From: Streptococcus oralis | GTDB lineage: Bacteria; Bacillota; Bacilli; Lactobacillales; Streptococcaceae | Assembly: GCF_001578935.1 (NCBI RefSeq) | Contig: NZ_KQ969522.1 | Coordinates: forward strand, 1 to 64,000 | Direction: 5' to 3' | Length of the DNA: 64,000 nucleotides | Shown here: in pieces, positions 50,801-59,977 of the stretch | How the letters are laid out: every line of letters starts with the position of its first letter | Position numbering within the stretch: position 1 is the stretch's first letter | Notes under the pieces: model-generated | The model's database searches: none | Told to the model about the DNA's origin: nothing | What the model saw: the letters and a program-made list of their open reading frames with translations, nothing else | Position numbers and translations under genes: made by a program

Positions 50801-53800
50801 CAGCTTCTTTGCCATTCACATCTTTCTTGATCTCTGGCTCGTCTGGTGTTGGTGGCGTTACTGGAACTTCATTCGAATCCTTGTGCACACCTGGTTTGTG
50901 TGGGAAGCTTGCGTCATAAGAAGCCTTATTCGGAATCTGTGTACGACCGTCTTCCTTCACATATGCGGACAAGTTTGCGCCAGCTTTGATCTTGGCGTCG
51001 AACGTTAATTCAACTGCTTGACCGCCATTGGCTTTCACTTGGTCTTCTGTAAGCGTCAAGGTAATGGTTTGTCCTTCTACCTTGATTTGGCTAGCATCAA
51101 GAGCTTGACCATTCAATTTAGCACTTGAAGTCCCTGCGAACTCAAGAACATCTTCGATCTTATCGGTTACGCTGAAGGCTGTCGCATCTTGCGCTACTGT
51201 TGTTTTCACATTATAAGTGAAGACTTCATCACGTTTCGCAAGTGTTGCTTCTGCCTTGCCGTTCACATCTTTCTTGATCTCTGGCTCTTCTGGTGTTGGT
51301 GGCGTTACTGGGACTTCGTTAGAGTCTTTGTGCACACCTGGTTTGTGTGGGAAGCTTGCGTCGTAAGAAGCCTTATTTGGAATCTGTGTACGGCCGTCTT
51401 CCTTCACATATGCAGACAAGTTTACGCCAGCTTTGATCTTGGCGTCGAATGTTAATTCAACTGCTTGACCGCCATTGGCTTTCACTTGGTCTTCTGTAAG
51501 CGTCAAGGTGATGGTTTGACCTTCTACCTTGATTTGGCTAGCATCAAGAGCTTGACCATTCAATTTAGCACTTGAAGTCCCTGCGAACTCAAGAACATCT
51601 TCGATCTTATCGGTTACGCTGAAGGCTGTCGCATCTTGCGCTACACTTGTTTTCACATTATAAGTGAAGACTTCATCACGTTTCGCAAGTGTTGCTTCTG
51701 CCTTGCCATTCACATCTTTCTTGATCTCTGGCTCTTCTGGTGTTGGTGGCGTTACTGGAACTTCATTTGAATCCTTGTGGTATTTTGGATTATGATCAAT
51801 ATCATAAGAAGCCTTATTCGGAATCTCTGTCTTACCATCTTTATTCACATAAGCTGATAAGTTGGCATTATCTCTAATCTTAGCCTTGAAATTCACTTCA
51901 ATTGACTTACCGGCATCTGCTTTTACAGAAGCTTCTGTAAAGGCAACTTTGATGACTTGACCAGAAAGTGTCACTGTCGCCTTCGATCCTGCATCCTCAC
52001 CATCAAGTTTAACAGTAGCTGAAGCATTCTCACCGACAAATTCTAGAACTTCTTTCAACTCGTCTGTCATCTCAAACACAGTTGCGCTGGCAGGCATTGT
52101 TGTTTTCAAAGTATAAGTAAATTCTTCATTACGTTTTGCAAGATCATAACGTTCTGCTCCGTTTACTTCCTTCTTAAGCTCTGGAGTAGTGGTTGGTGGT
52201 GGTGTAACGGTAACTGGTTTTGATTCTTTCTTAGAATCAGGATTATCATTAATGATGTAGCTAGCAGTATTTGGTACTACCGGCTTGTCTTTTGATTCAT
52301 TTGGATAAGCTGCTAAGAGTGCATCAAAGGTAATGCCTTCCTTCACCTTAGCCTTAAATGAAACTTGTACAGCTTTACCAGCATATTGTTTCACTTGCTC
52401 TTTACCAAATGTGACCGTCAAACGTTGACCTTCTGTTGTTACAGTGAGGTCTTGAACAGCTTGGCCATCAACAGTGACCGTTGCTTCTCCTTCAAATGCC
52501 AATTCTTTGACGATATCATCTGAAATGGTGAAGCTATCTGCCACATGTGGAACCGTTGAGTCAATCGTATAAGTAAAGCTTTCTGATAACTTACCAAGAT
52601 CTGCGTGTTCCTGACCATTCACCTTCTTAGTGATTGGTGGTGGTGTAACAGTGACCGGCTTGGTTTCTTTCTCACCTTGTTGGTCATTCTTGTTGGTGTA
52701 AGTAATCTTAGCTTTGTTCTCAATAGATGGAACAGTTGAGCCTTTCTTCACTTTGGCATGAATCACGAGCTCTACTTCTTGGTTACCGTAGTCACCCGCA
52801 TTCGCAAAATCTTTCATCGTTGCAGTCACTGTTTGATCTTGAACTGTTACATCGAAGAATTTCGCTGCCGCTCCCTTGATTTCAGCTTGACCTGGAGTCA
52901 AGTTCTCATCCAAGGTATCCGTTACAACGAAGGACTTGTACGTTGTAATATCATTTGGCAATTTCGCTTTGATATTATAAGTAAAGTCGGTTTCTGCCCC
53001 GATTGTTGCCTCTGTCAGTGTTTCATTGATTTTCTTATCAACACCTGGTTCTGATGGAGGGGTTACGGTGACAGGTTTCGTTTCTTTTTCTCCGCTATGA
53101 TCGTTCTTATCTGTGAAGCTGAACTTCGCAGTATTTGGAATGTTGATACGAGTCACTCCATCATTGATCTTAGCCGGAATAATCAATTCCACTTCTTGAC
53201 CAGCAAGAGCTGTAGCGTTCGCAAAGTCCTTCATCGTTGCAGTCACGGTTTGACCCTCAACTGTTACATCGAAGAAGGCTGCAGCCGCTCCTTTGATAAC
53301 TGGTTTGCTTGAAGTTTCATTGATAACTGACAAATCTCCTTCAAGTGTATCTGTAATCACAAATTTCTTGTAATCTGTAATATCTGTTGGAAGTTTTGTC
53401 TTAATGTTGTAGTTATACGCTTGACCTGTCGCGATATCTAAGTGATCAAGGGTTTCATTGATCTTCTTCGTTACAGGAGGTGGCGTTACGGTGACAGGTT
53501 TCGTTTCAACTTCTTTCTCTACATTATTCTCATTTGTAAAGGAAATAGAAGCCTTGTTTTCAATGGTTGTACCTGTCACACCATTTTTAACTTTTGCAGG
53601 AATGACTAGTTCAACAGTTGAGTATTTTGCAAGTTCACCAAACTGACCATCCTTCACCGTTGCCGTAATCTCTTGGCCATTGGTGTGGATATCAAAGAGG
53701 GCCGCTGCAGAACCTTTAATACTTACGTCTCCTGCAAGTTCCAAATTAGCATCCAGTGTATCACGAATCACAAATTTCTTGTAATTAGCAACATCACTCG

Positions 53801-56465
53801 GCACAGCTGTAGTAATGTTGTAGTTGTATGGTTGTCCATCAAATGTTTGGAATGTATCCAAGTTCTCATTAATCTTCTTATCAATAGAAGGTTCTTTTGG
53901 TTTTGGTGGGGTAACCGTTACTTCATTAGAAGTTTTCTTGATATCATTCAAGGCAACATCTGCCGTATTTGGCACTTTAACCTGACCATCTTTCTTGTAC
54001 TTAGAAAGGTCCGCACCAGGACGAATTTTAGCATCAAATATCAGTTCGACATATTGGATGTCTTTGGTCTTACGACGCGTTACCTTACGTGTAATTTTTT
54101 CAAGATCAGTCTTATCCAATGAAACTGAAACAGTTTGACCTGAAACTGTTGTCGCTTTTGTCAATTCAGCATTATCTTTTCCGCCAATAGTTACCTTCAC
54201 AGAATTTGGTTGAACTTCCAATTCTGGAACAACTGTATCGGTAATGCTAAAGTTATTCGCAATACCTGGCCATGGAACAGATACCTTATACTTGAAGACT
54301 TCATCTTCCGTCTTAAGATCTTCATGTTCCTTGTCGTTTACTTTCTTTTCAATCTCTGTTTCAACTGGTGGTTTCACATAGACTGGATTTGAGCGACGGA
54401 TTGTACTTGGTTTATCAGCGGTTTTAGCATGTTTACTTTGGTCTGGTGTGTTATCCTCACCATTCCACATGATATTACCTTGGTTCAGCAAACCAAAGCC
54501 ATCATTATCCTGAAGAAGAGCCATAAATTCTTTGCTCGCTTGATTATTGCGATATTGCTCCTTCAAGCGAACCGTAATGGTCATTTGAGCCTTCTTAAAG
54601 AGTAAGTAATCATAACCATTCACACTTGGTACGTCCGCAACAACAACTTCTCGGTCGTTTCCAAGATCATCCTTTTGCTTCACAACACGTGTCAGGATAG
54701 TACCTTCTGGGCCAGACGCATGGTGACCTACAACCTCCAAACGATAGTCAAGAGGGTCTGTCAACATAACGTTTTGCTTAAACTCATAAGGAACGTTGTT
54801 AAAGTTGTAATCTACTGTATAAGTAAATGTTTCATCTTTCGCAGACAAGTTCGCTGCATAGGATGGTTTTTTAGTTAATTGAAGCGGATCTTCAATAGTA
54901 CCAGTATCATTGCTTTGATCTTGGTCTGCAATTTTCTTGGTGGCACTTGGGTAACAGTAGGCTAGTTCTGTAACAGAAACTTTCTCTGGTTGTTTACTTC
55001 CAATTTCTGTCGTCTCATAATCACCTACCTTGAACTTACCAACAAGTTGTGGCAACTCAATCTCTTCTGTCTTTGGAGTATAACCTGCCGGTGGGTCAAC
55101 TTCGTCATCTTCATTTGTTTCAGGAGTACGAGCTTCTTTACTCAAATCATAATCAAACTCATTGTTTCCTGGATTAAAGACACTCTCCGGAACAGAGATT
55201 GTGACATTATTGCCATTTTGTTTCACTGTACCTTGGATTTGTTTAGAGTCATCCGTTACTTTATCAACAACAACTTTGCCATTAATCCGTACCTGATCAA
55301 CCTTGTAACCGTCGGTTACAGTAAATTCCCCGGCAACGTTTTCTTTCACCATTGCAGCTGTTACAGCCTTAAGGATATTATCTGCAAAGCGTTTTGGATC
55401 TGATTGCTCGTTGACATAGAAGGAAGCCTGTTGCCCATTAACATCTTTATCAGGAGAAGCCACTGATCGTAAAGCCTCATGGAAAATCGTTTGAACTGGA
55501 CGAGTATCATTAGGATCTAATCCCGTTCCTTGATAATACTCCCCATATTGCCCCTTTGTGATAAACGATGGCAAATCTTCCCAAAAACCAACAACTACTG
55601 TGCCGTTATCCCCAATAGAAGCCTTAATTGTTTCTCCAGCTTGTTTTAATTCATTAGCACGATCAACATAATTTTGCGTAGCTTCCAAATGATTACTAAA
55701 GTAATTCGAAGCTAGTATCTGTCTTCTTCTCTCACTGGAATCAAAATACACAGTACTATCATTTTCTCTTCGGTAACCATTGGCAACACCGTCCGTAATC
55801 AGTAAGAATACTGTTTTACGATTATTAGCCATTCCACCGCCCTGATATTTTGCAGCATTATATTGCATCAGAGTGTCTGAAATAGCTGGCACTGTAGGAG
55901 TACCACCATCCACATTAATATTATCAACAAAATTTCGCACAGTGTCATAATCTGAAACCAACCCTGTATTTTGATAACTATATCTACCACTAGTCATATT
56001 ATACGTTCCGTAGTATGTAGCATAGTCATTATTATCTACTGTAGTATAATAGCGGATAGCATCAATACCTTGATAAGTAGACATAAATACACGGTCTGTT
56101 GTTTTCTCGTCACCTGTAAATACTAAACGCGGATTTTTTTCATCGTATTTTTCAAGAGCAACTGGTTCAGTCAAGGTCTTTAAAGCAGACTGAACGTTGC
56201 CAATTGTATTTTTAAACGATCCGCTGGCATCCTGCAAGATAACCAAGTCAATTGGTTGTCTTGGCAATTGCCAAGCGATTTTTTCTTTCTTTTCAATTTT
56301 TCGGTAACATCCATTTTGTGTGATTGTTGTATCACTTCCTACTTGTGTCGTATCAATCCCCTCAGCCGCAGCTGTTCTTCCAAACAGCATGCTTGCTAAC
56401 GTTAAAGGAATAGACAGAAACAGAATCATAAACAAAATGGAAACTTTTTTAATAAAATCTCTCAT
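47844..56465 (-). CDS. Giant LPxTG adhesin: vWA head, about 14 isopeptide-type domains, coiled-coil insert
   Basis: 2873 residues. Signal peptide to about 34; vWA domain about 68-375 with MIDAS DASGS (79-83), GGTPT and ITDG (223-226); a linker domain to about 505; then about 14 repeats of 120-150 residues, each starting with a K-K/I-N type strand (EIKKDVNGK), a VTD-type Asp and an IPNKASY-type Asn, the triad of Lys-Asn isopeptide domains. Units 8-11 are nearly identical (149 residues). In the last unit a helical coiled coil (about 2530-2720) is inserted. Ends LPNTG and WKRKAER. Only two cysteines were found, Cys53 and Cys504, bracketing the vWA module. SD AAAGGAG; behind the SdbA-like gene. 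Host-surface or matrix adhesion is inferred. Confidence 0.9.
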   Translation of the reverse strand: MRDFIKKVSILFMILFLSIPLTLASMLFGRTAAAEGIDTTQVGSDTTITQNGCYRKIEKKEKIAWQLPRQPIDLVILQDASGSFKNTIGNVQSALKTLTEPVALEKYDEKNPRLVFTGDEKTTDRVFMSTYQGIDAIRYYTTVDNNDYATYYGTYNMTSGRYSYQNTGLVSDYDTVRNFVDNINVDGGTPTVPAISDTLMQYNAAKYQGGGMANNRKTVFLLITDGVANGYRRENDSTVYFDSSERRRQILASNYFSNHLEATQNYVDRANELKQAGETIKASIGDNGTVVVGFWEDLPSFITKGQYGEYYQGTGLDPNDTRPVQTIFHEALRSVASPDKDVNGQQASFYVNEQSDPKRFADNILKAVTAAMVKENVAGEFTVTDGYKVDQVRINGKVVVDKVTDDSKQIQGTVKQNGNNVTISVPESVFNPGNNEFDYDLSKEARTPETNEDDEVDPPAGYTPKTEEIELPQLVGKFKVGDYETTEIGSKQPEKVSVTELAYCYPSATKKIADQDQSNDTGTIEDPLQLTKKPSYAANLSAKDETFTYTVDYNFNNVPYEFKQNVMLTDPLDYRLEVVGHHASGPEGTILTRVVKQKDDLGNDREVVVADVPSVNGYDYLLFKKAQMTITVRLKEQYRNNQASKEFMALLQDNDGFGLLNQGNIMWNGEDNTPDQSKHAKTADKPSTIRRSNPVYVKPPVETEIEKKVNDKEHEDLKTEDEVFKYKVSVPWPGIANNFSITDTVVPELEVQPNSVKVTIGGKDNAELTKATTVSGQTVSVSLDKTDLEKITRKVTRRKTKDIQYVELIFDAKIRPGADLSKYKKDGQVKVPNTADVALNDIKKTSNEVTVTPPKPKEPSIDKKINENLDTFQTFDGQPYNYNITTAVPSDVANYKKFVIRDTLDANLELAGDVSIKGSAAALFDIHTNGQEITATVKDGQFGELAKYSTVELVIPAKVKNGVTGTTIENKASISFTNENNVEKEVETKPVTVTPPPVTKKINETLDHLDIATGQAYNYNIKTKLPTDITDYKKFVITDTLEGDLSVINETSSKPVIKGAAAAFFDVTVEGQTVTATMKDFANATALAGQEVELIIPAKINDGVTRINIPNTAKFSFTDKNDHSGEKETKPVTVTPPSEPGVDKKINETLTEATIGAETDFTYNIKAKLPNDITTYKSFVVTDTLDENLTPGQAEIKGAAAKFFDVTVQDQTVTATMKDFANAGDYGNQEVELVIHAKVKKGSTVPSIENKAKITYTNKNDQQGEKETKPVTVTPPPITKKVNGQEHADLGKLSESFTYTIDSTVPHVADSFTISDDIVKELAFEGEATVTVDGQAVQDLTVTTEGQRLTVTFGKEQVKQYAGKAVQVSFKAKVKEGITFDALLAAYPNESKDKPVVPNTASYIINDNPDSKKESKPVTVTPPPTTTPELKKEVNGAERYDLAKRNEEFTYTLKTTMPASATVFEMTDELKEVLEFVGENASATVKLDGEDAGSKATVTLSGQVIKVAFTEASVKADAGKSIEVNFKAKIRDNANLSAYVNKDGKTEIPNKASYDIDHNPKYHKDSNEVPVTPPTPEEPEIKKDVNGKAEATLAKRDEVFTYNVKTSVAQDATAFSVTDKIEDVLEFAGTSSAKLNGQALDASQIKVEGQTITLTLTEDQVKANGGQAVELTFDAKIKAGVNLSAYVKEDGRTQIPNKASYDASFPHKPGVHKDSNEVPVTPPTPEEPEIKKDVNGKAEATLAKRDEVFTYNVKTTVAQDATAFSVTDKIEDVLEFAGTSSAKLNGQALDASQIKVEGQTITLTLTEDQVKANGGQAVELTFDAKIKAGANLSAYVKEDGRTQIPNKASYDASFPHKPGVHKDSNEVPVTPPTPDEPEIKKDVNGKEAETLDKRDQVFTYNVKTSVAQDATAFSVTDTLVDVLEFAGTSSAKLNGQALDASQIKVEGQTITLTLTEDQVKANGGQAVELTFDAKIKAGVNLSAYVKEDGRTQIPNKASYDASFPHKPGVHKDSNEVPVTPPTPEEPEIKKDVNGKEAETLDKRDQVFTYNVKTSVAQDATAFSVTDKIEDVLEFAGTSSAKLNGQALDASQIKVEGQMITLTLTEDQVKANGGQAVELTFDAKIKAGVNLSAYVKEDGRTQIPNKASYDASFPHKPGVHKDSNEVPVTPPTPDEPEIKKDVNTKAEETLADRDQIFTYNVKTSVPTDATAFSVSDTLESVLDYAGSVKASLNGQALDVNQIKVEGQTITLTLTEDQVKANGGQAVELSFTAKIKAGADLTPYLTDRGFTVPNTASYDAKFPHKPGLHKDSNKVPVIVPKEPEPEITKKINRTLDHLDVEYDAPYMYNVNTALPKDIDKYKEFTVADTLESVLAIADTPVAYVDGRDANGALETSVKGNTVTVKVKDFARLKGFKEIQLYIPAKLKANSDLKAYKDQLVPNKATVNFKDANGQSGSKESKPVTVKPRDPEKPTDPTPGEPAKTVGPENGSTPGTSYNLPNATDTFRFDITTPVPTDPVDENGNAKKDQYGRLVKTDLTNFTISDEIHSVLKVNKDRIALKVENAQFDKLKAALQAQVEQAEKELKALTGKSTDETSTENNKKEDLKAAEAKVAELKAKLEAAKAAQPAKPAEAETPATQATSDSSATEDKKPADTETSQNLASLEAELKAAEENLAKLQAPAEKEAELAPADKKQQQEKLENEIKNLKEAQTKLQAAIDKLSKVSNDRSELVGKELEAIATVTYDEAQNIVTLEISDKDVLEALKGSKVTLVLYTNFREGTDFAQFATGVPNTAKVSFNDKSKTTNKVVVTPPVPVTPPAPNIPPAEGDIPKKPTEPGKTLPNTGSEVSTVLEVFAALAAGLAGLLVWKRKAER
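49930..51718 (-). repeat. Four tandem 447-bp near-identical repeats in the vWA adhesin gene
   Basis: The block ACATCTTTCTTGAT recurs at exact 447-bp spacing (49930, 50377, 50824, 51271, 51718, measured at TTCTTG). Units differ by few bases, indicating recent duplication or gene conversion. Confidence 0.92.
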
Positions 56466-56532
56466 TGTCTCCTTTGAAATCCTATTACGATTTCTTTTAC
56501 CTCCTTATTTTCTATATACCTATACTGTATGG

Positions 56533-57120
56533 CTAGTTTAGTATCGCTTGTAGCTCTTTCGTGAAAGTTTCTGACGTGGTATGGCTAATCAAGACATTCT
56601 TGATTTCTTGTTTTTTATCTACGAGATACATACTAGGAATGGTTTGGACCTGTAGAGTATCAGCTGCTGACTGGTCTATATCGTAATAATACGGGAAAGT
56701 ATAACCTTTTTCTTTGATATAGCGATCAGCATTCTCCTTTGTCTCCCTATCTGGATCACTCATGTTTAGCAACACAAAATGAACCTGTCCTCCATACTTT
56801 TCATACATTTTTTGAACAATGGGCAGTTGTTTCTGGCAATCTGGACACCAACTCGCCCATTCAACAACTAACATGGGTTTATCATACAGTTCTGAACTGG
56901 CAATCACACCGCCTTCTCGAGTGGTCATTTTAAATTCGGGTAATTGTTGACCTTTCAGACTCAAGGCAGTGTTCTTCTCAGCACTTGAAGTTGATTGCGA
57001 AACTGATGAAGTCCCTACTTCTCCGTCCTTAACGGGGCTAGTATAATAAATCAAACCCACCGACAATCCGATGATGACTCCCACTGCTAAAAACGGAAGC
57101 CACCACTTATCTTTTTGCAT
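56533..57120 (-). CDS. SdbA-like membrane-anchored thiol-disulfide oxidoreductase (CPDC)
   Basis: 195 residues. One N-terminal membrane anchor ([20 protein letters not shown]), Ser-rich linker, then a TlpA/thioredoxin fold facing outside with active site [12 protein letters not shown] (near residue 93) and cis-Pro in TIPSMYL. S. gordonii SdbA has the same CPDC site and makes disulfide bonds in exported proteins. It lies 67 bases upstream of the giant vWA adhesin in the same direction, without a terminator between. A reducing (Etrx-type) role is the alternative. SD AAAGGAG. Confidence 0.85.
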   Translation of the reverse strand: MQKDKWWLPFLAVGVIIGLSVGLIYYTSPVKDGEVGTSSVSQSTSSAEKNTALSLKGQQLPEFKMTTREGGVIASSELYDKPMLVVEWASWCPDCQKQLPIVQKMYEKYGGQVHFVLLNMSDPDRETKENADRYIKEKGYTFPYYYDIDQSAADTLQVQTIPSMYLVDKKQEIKNVLISHTTSETFTKELQAILN

Positions 57121-57228
57121 AGAATCTCCTTTCCTTTTTAATTTTAATGAAATATGGCGAGTAGAATTTAAATGAATAATATATTAAAAAATTTATAAAT
57201 CCTCCAAAACTCATCTATTCCAAAAAAC

Positions 57229-57257
57229 ATTTTATCATTTACTAATTCGTATTTCAA
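57229..57257 (-). promoter_or_regulatory. Promoter of the SdbA-like/vWA adhesin operon
   Basis: TTGAAA, 17-base spacer, TAAAAT with extended TG (TGATAAAAT) on the minus strand; leader about 105 bases. The remaining A/T-rich gap (57258-57468) shows nothing else recognisable. Confidence 0.7.
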
Positions 57258-57468
57258 GAAATATGTTGCCAAATTGTAAACTTTTTCTTTCCCACACTAA
57301 ATCCTCTATATCAATGTATTAAATAGGTATAACGAAAATTCTTGGGAGTTATTTTCGGAATATTATTTCTTTTTAATGCATAATCAACCCTTTCTTATTT
57401 CCTATTTTTAAATATAATAACTATACTAAAAACAACATCAAAATACATTTAAAATTTGCAGTAATAAA

Positions 57469-57492
57469 AAAGACCGCCCTCAGGCAATCTTT
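57469..57492 (-). terminator. Terminator of glnA
   Basis: Minus-strand stem AAAGATTGCC / GGCGGTCTTT (two G-T pairs), four-base loop, T-run. Confidence 0.85.
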
Positions 57493-57500
57493 CTTCTATA

Positions 57501-58847
57501 TTAATAAAGATCTAAATAATTATCAACTTCCCATTGTGAAACGAAGGTCGCATAGCTAGCCCACTCGATACGTTTCGCTTCAAGGAAGCTAGTGTAGATG
57601 TGCTCACCTAGGGCTGCCTTGACCACTTCATCTTCAGTCAAAGCTTTCAAGGCGTTGTGAAGAGTTGATGGAAGGTCTGTGATTCCAGCTTCCTTACGCT
57701 CTTCTGCTGTCATGATGTAGATATTTTCTTCGATAGGAGCTGGTGCTTCGATTTTGTTTTCAATACCATGCAAACCAACTTCCAAAAGAACCGCCATAGC
57801 GATGTATGGGTTTGCCATTGGGTCCACTGAACGCAACTCAAGACGAGTTCCCATACCACGTGAAGCTGGTACGCGAACAAGTGGCGAACGGTTACGACCA
57901 GCCCAAGCAATATAAACAGGTGCTTCATAACCTGGAACCAAACGTTTGTATGAGTTAACTGTTGGGTTCATGATAGCAGTATAGTTGTAAGCATGCTTGA
58001 TCAAACCACCAAGGAAATGGTAGGCCGTTTCAGACAACTGCATTCCTTTTGGATCATTTGGATCAAAGAAGGCATTGTTTCCTTCTGCATCAAACAAGGA
58101 CATGTTACAGTGCATACCTGATCCAGCAATACCAAACTTTGGTTTTGCCATAAAGGTTGCGTAAAGGCCGTGTTTACGAGCAATAGTTTTAACAACGAGT
58201 TTAAAGATTTGAATCTTGTCACAGGCACGGAGGACTTCATCATACTTGAAGTCGATTTCGTGTTGACCAACGGCCACTTCGTGGTGACTCGCTTCTACTT
58301 CAAATCCCATTTTGGTCAAGACATTCACAATCTCACGACGCGTATTGTCCGCAAGGTCAGTAGGGGCCAAGTCGAAGTAGCCCCCCTTGTCATTCACTTC
58401 AAGGGTTGGGTCCCCATTTTCATCCAGTTTAAAGAGGAAGAACTCAGGCTCTGGACCAAGGTTAAAAGATTTGAATCCCGCTTCTTCCATGTGACGAAGA
58501 GCACGTTTCAAATTGCCACGAGGGTCACCTGCAAATGGTTCTCCTTCTGTTGTATAGACATCACAGATCAAACCTGCAACACTTCCATTTTCATCCCCCC
58601 AAGGGAATACTGTCCATGTATCCAAGTCTGGATACAAGTACATATCTGACTCATTGATACGTACAAAACCTTCAATAGAAGATCCATCAAACATAGCCTT
58701 GTTTGACAAGACTTTATCTAACTGTTCATCTGTAGCAGGAATTTCGACGTTCTTCATGGTTCCCAAGATATCTGAAAACATGAGACGGATAAAGGTAACG
58801 TTTTTTTCCTTGACTTCACGACGAATATCTGCAGCTGTGATTGGCAT
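57501..58847 (-). CDS. glnA: Glutamine synthetase, GSI-alpha type
   Basis: 448 residues, usual for the Firmicutes form without adenylylation loop. Makes glutamine from glutamate, ammonia and ATP. Visible: [45 protein letters not shown] and [10 protein letters not shown]. The feedback-inhibited enzyme also controls GlnR binding. 36 bases behind glnR, one operon. Confidence 0.97.
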   Translation of the reverse strand: MPITAADIRREVKEKNVTFIRLMFSDILGTMKNVEIPATDEQLDKVLSNKAMFDGSSIEGFVRINESDMYLYPDLDTWTVFPWGDENGSVAGLICDVYTTEGEPFAGDPRGNLKRALRHMEEAGFKSFNLGPEPEFFLFKLDENGDPTLEVNDKGGYFDLAPTDLADNTRREIVNVLTKMGFEVEASHHEVAVGQHEIDFKYDEVLRACDKIQIFKLVVKTIARKHGLYATFMAKPKFGIAGSGMHCNMSLFDAEGNNAFFDPNDPKGMQLSETAYHFLGGLIKHAYNYTAIMNPTVNSYKRLVPGYEAPVYIAWAGRNRSPLVRVPASRGMGTRLELRSVDPMANPYIAMAVLLEVGLHGIENKIEAPAPIEENIYIMTAEERKEAGITDLPSTLHNALKALTEDEVVKAALGEHIYTSFLEAKRIEWASYATFVSQWEVDNYLDLY

Positions 58848-58883
58848 GGGTTTTCTCCTTAATATCTGACTACTTGCGATTGC

Positions 58884-59240
58884 CTAACCGCGACCAAAAG
58901 GTGACTGCGCTGAAGCAAAGCGCCCCTGCTGGAGGAGTTCATTGTGAAGTGCACGACGCACTTCCGTCTGACTCACGGCTTTCTTGGACTTCGCCTCACG
59001 TTCAGCATATTTCTTCTTAATGGCAGCGATATTAAAACCTTCAGAGATATAATCTTTGATTTCAAGTAGACGATCCATGTCATTCAATGAATACATGCGA
59101 CGGTTTCCTTCGTTTCGATCAGGTTTAATCAACTCTTGATCTTCATAATAACGAATCTGACGCGCCGAGAGATCGGTCAATTTCATAACACTGCCGATAG
59201 GAAAAACAGCCATATTTCGGCGAAATTCTCTTTCCTTCAT
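58884..59240 (-). CDS. glnR: Nitrogen regulator GlnR (MerR family)
   Basis: 118 residues. MerR winged helix (SVMKLTDLSARQIRYYEDQELI, EGNRRMYSLNDMDRLLEIKDYI) and a short C-terminal autoinhibitory tail ending FASAQSPFGRG that senses glutamine synthetase. Represses glnRA when nitrogen is plentiful. A perfect GlnR box lies upstream. Confidence 0.95.
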   Translation of the reverse strand: MKEREFRRNMAVFPIGSVMKLTDLSARQIRYYEDQELIKPDRNEGNRRMYSLNDMDRLLEIKDYISEGFNIAAIKKKYAEREAKSKKAVSQTEVRRALHNELLQQGRFASAQSPFGRG

Positions 59241-59263
59241 TTACAATTTCCTTCTTTCTGTCT

Positions 59264-59292
59264 ATTATAGTCTAAAAAAAGACAAACGTCAA
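59264..59292 (-). promoter_or_regulatory. glnRA promoter
   Basis: TTGACG, 17-base spacer, TATAAT on the minus strand. Confidence 0.88.
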
Positions 59293-59299
59293 CGAATAA

Positions 59300-59316
59300 T
59301 GTCATAAAATGTAACA
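59300..59316. promoter_or_regulatory. GlnR box
   Basis: TGTCATAAAATGTAACA, a perfect TGTNA-N7-TNACA, seven bases upstream of the -35 box and abutting the stop codon of the FUSC-like gene. Confidence 0.95.
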
Positions 59317-59844
59317 TTATTTTCTTTTTTTCTCCCAAAAGAGTTTCAGTTGCTCAATATCATAATTCACAAGGATTGCGACAAAAACTCCCATAAATGT
59401 TTCAAATACGCGCGCAAACACGTACAAAAATGTTTCTCCGCTTGGTATTGATAGGGTAATAATCAACATAGCCGCTACACCACCAATAACTCCTGCCTTG
59501 TTGTTCATGGCAACATTTGTCATAATGGTTAACATGGTGCAAATTGGAACAACTAGTAAGGTTACCCAAAAGGCTCCATGAAATAAAGTGTTTAAGAGGA
59601 AAAAGACAAGGGCGTAAAAACCGCCAATACTGTTTCCTAAGATACGCGAAGTTCCAAAATGGACGCTCTTATCAAAGCTCTCTCGTAAACTGAAGACCGC
59701 TGTTAACGCTCCAATTTGAAGCCCCTTCCAGCCAAAAAAACCAAAAATCAAGAGAACTAGAAAAACAGCAATACCGGTTTTAAAGGTTCGCATGCCAAGT
59801 TTGAACTGTGATTTATCAAATTTATATTTTTTAAAATAGCCCAT
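59317..59844 (-). CDS. FUSC-like / aromatic acid exporter N-terminal membrane protein
   Basis: 175 residues with four or five membrane helices (FKTGIAVFLVLLIFGFFG, AGVIGGVAAMLIITLSIP and others). Resembles the N-terminal membrane half of DUF939/FUSC proteins such as YqjA/ArAE, without the cytoplasmic domain. Conserved upstream of glnR in the group; substrate unknown. No terminator follows, so it may read into glnRA. Confidence 0.82.
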   Translation of the reverse strand: MGYFKKYKFDKSQFKLGMRTFKTGIAVFLVLLIFGFFGWKGLQIGALTAVFSLRESFDKSVHFGTSRILGNSIGGFYALVFFLLNTLFHGAFWVTLLVVPICTMLTIMTNVAMNNKAGVIGGVAAMLIITLSIPSGETFLYVFARVFETFMGVFVAILVNYDIEQLKLFWEKKRK

Positions 59845-59933
59845 AATTTCAACTTTCTACTACCATTTTAACATAAATTAGTTGATTTTATGAGTGAAAA
59901 TCAATAGGAAGCGTTTTTTAATTTAGACTATAA

Positions 59934-59959
59934 AAAAGAGGAAACAGAGTTCCTCTTTT
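59934..59959. terminator. Terminator of the antigen I/II gene
   Basis: Perfect ten-base stem AAAAGAGGAA / TTCCTCTTTT, six-base loop, T-run on the minus strand. Confidence 0.88.
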
Positions 59960-59977
59960 CTATTTAACTTTTAGAGC

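Noticed and set aside
49884..51455. Several plus-strand frames of about 88 codons at 447-bp spacing
   Set aside because: They are antisense shadows of the adhesin repeats, not independent genes or a CRISPR-like array.
57100..57215. 35-codon minus-strand frame starting MSFGGFINF upstream of the SdbA-like gene
   Set aside because: Very A/T-rich, overlaps the SdbA-like start region, and has no SD or recognisable protein character.
57244..57251. TACGAATT on the minus strand, close to a cin-box, before the SdbA-like gene
   Set aside because: The last base differs from TACGAATA and it lies in the spacer of a good sigma-A promoter.
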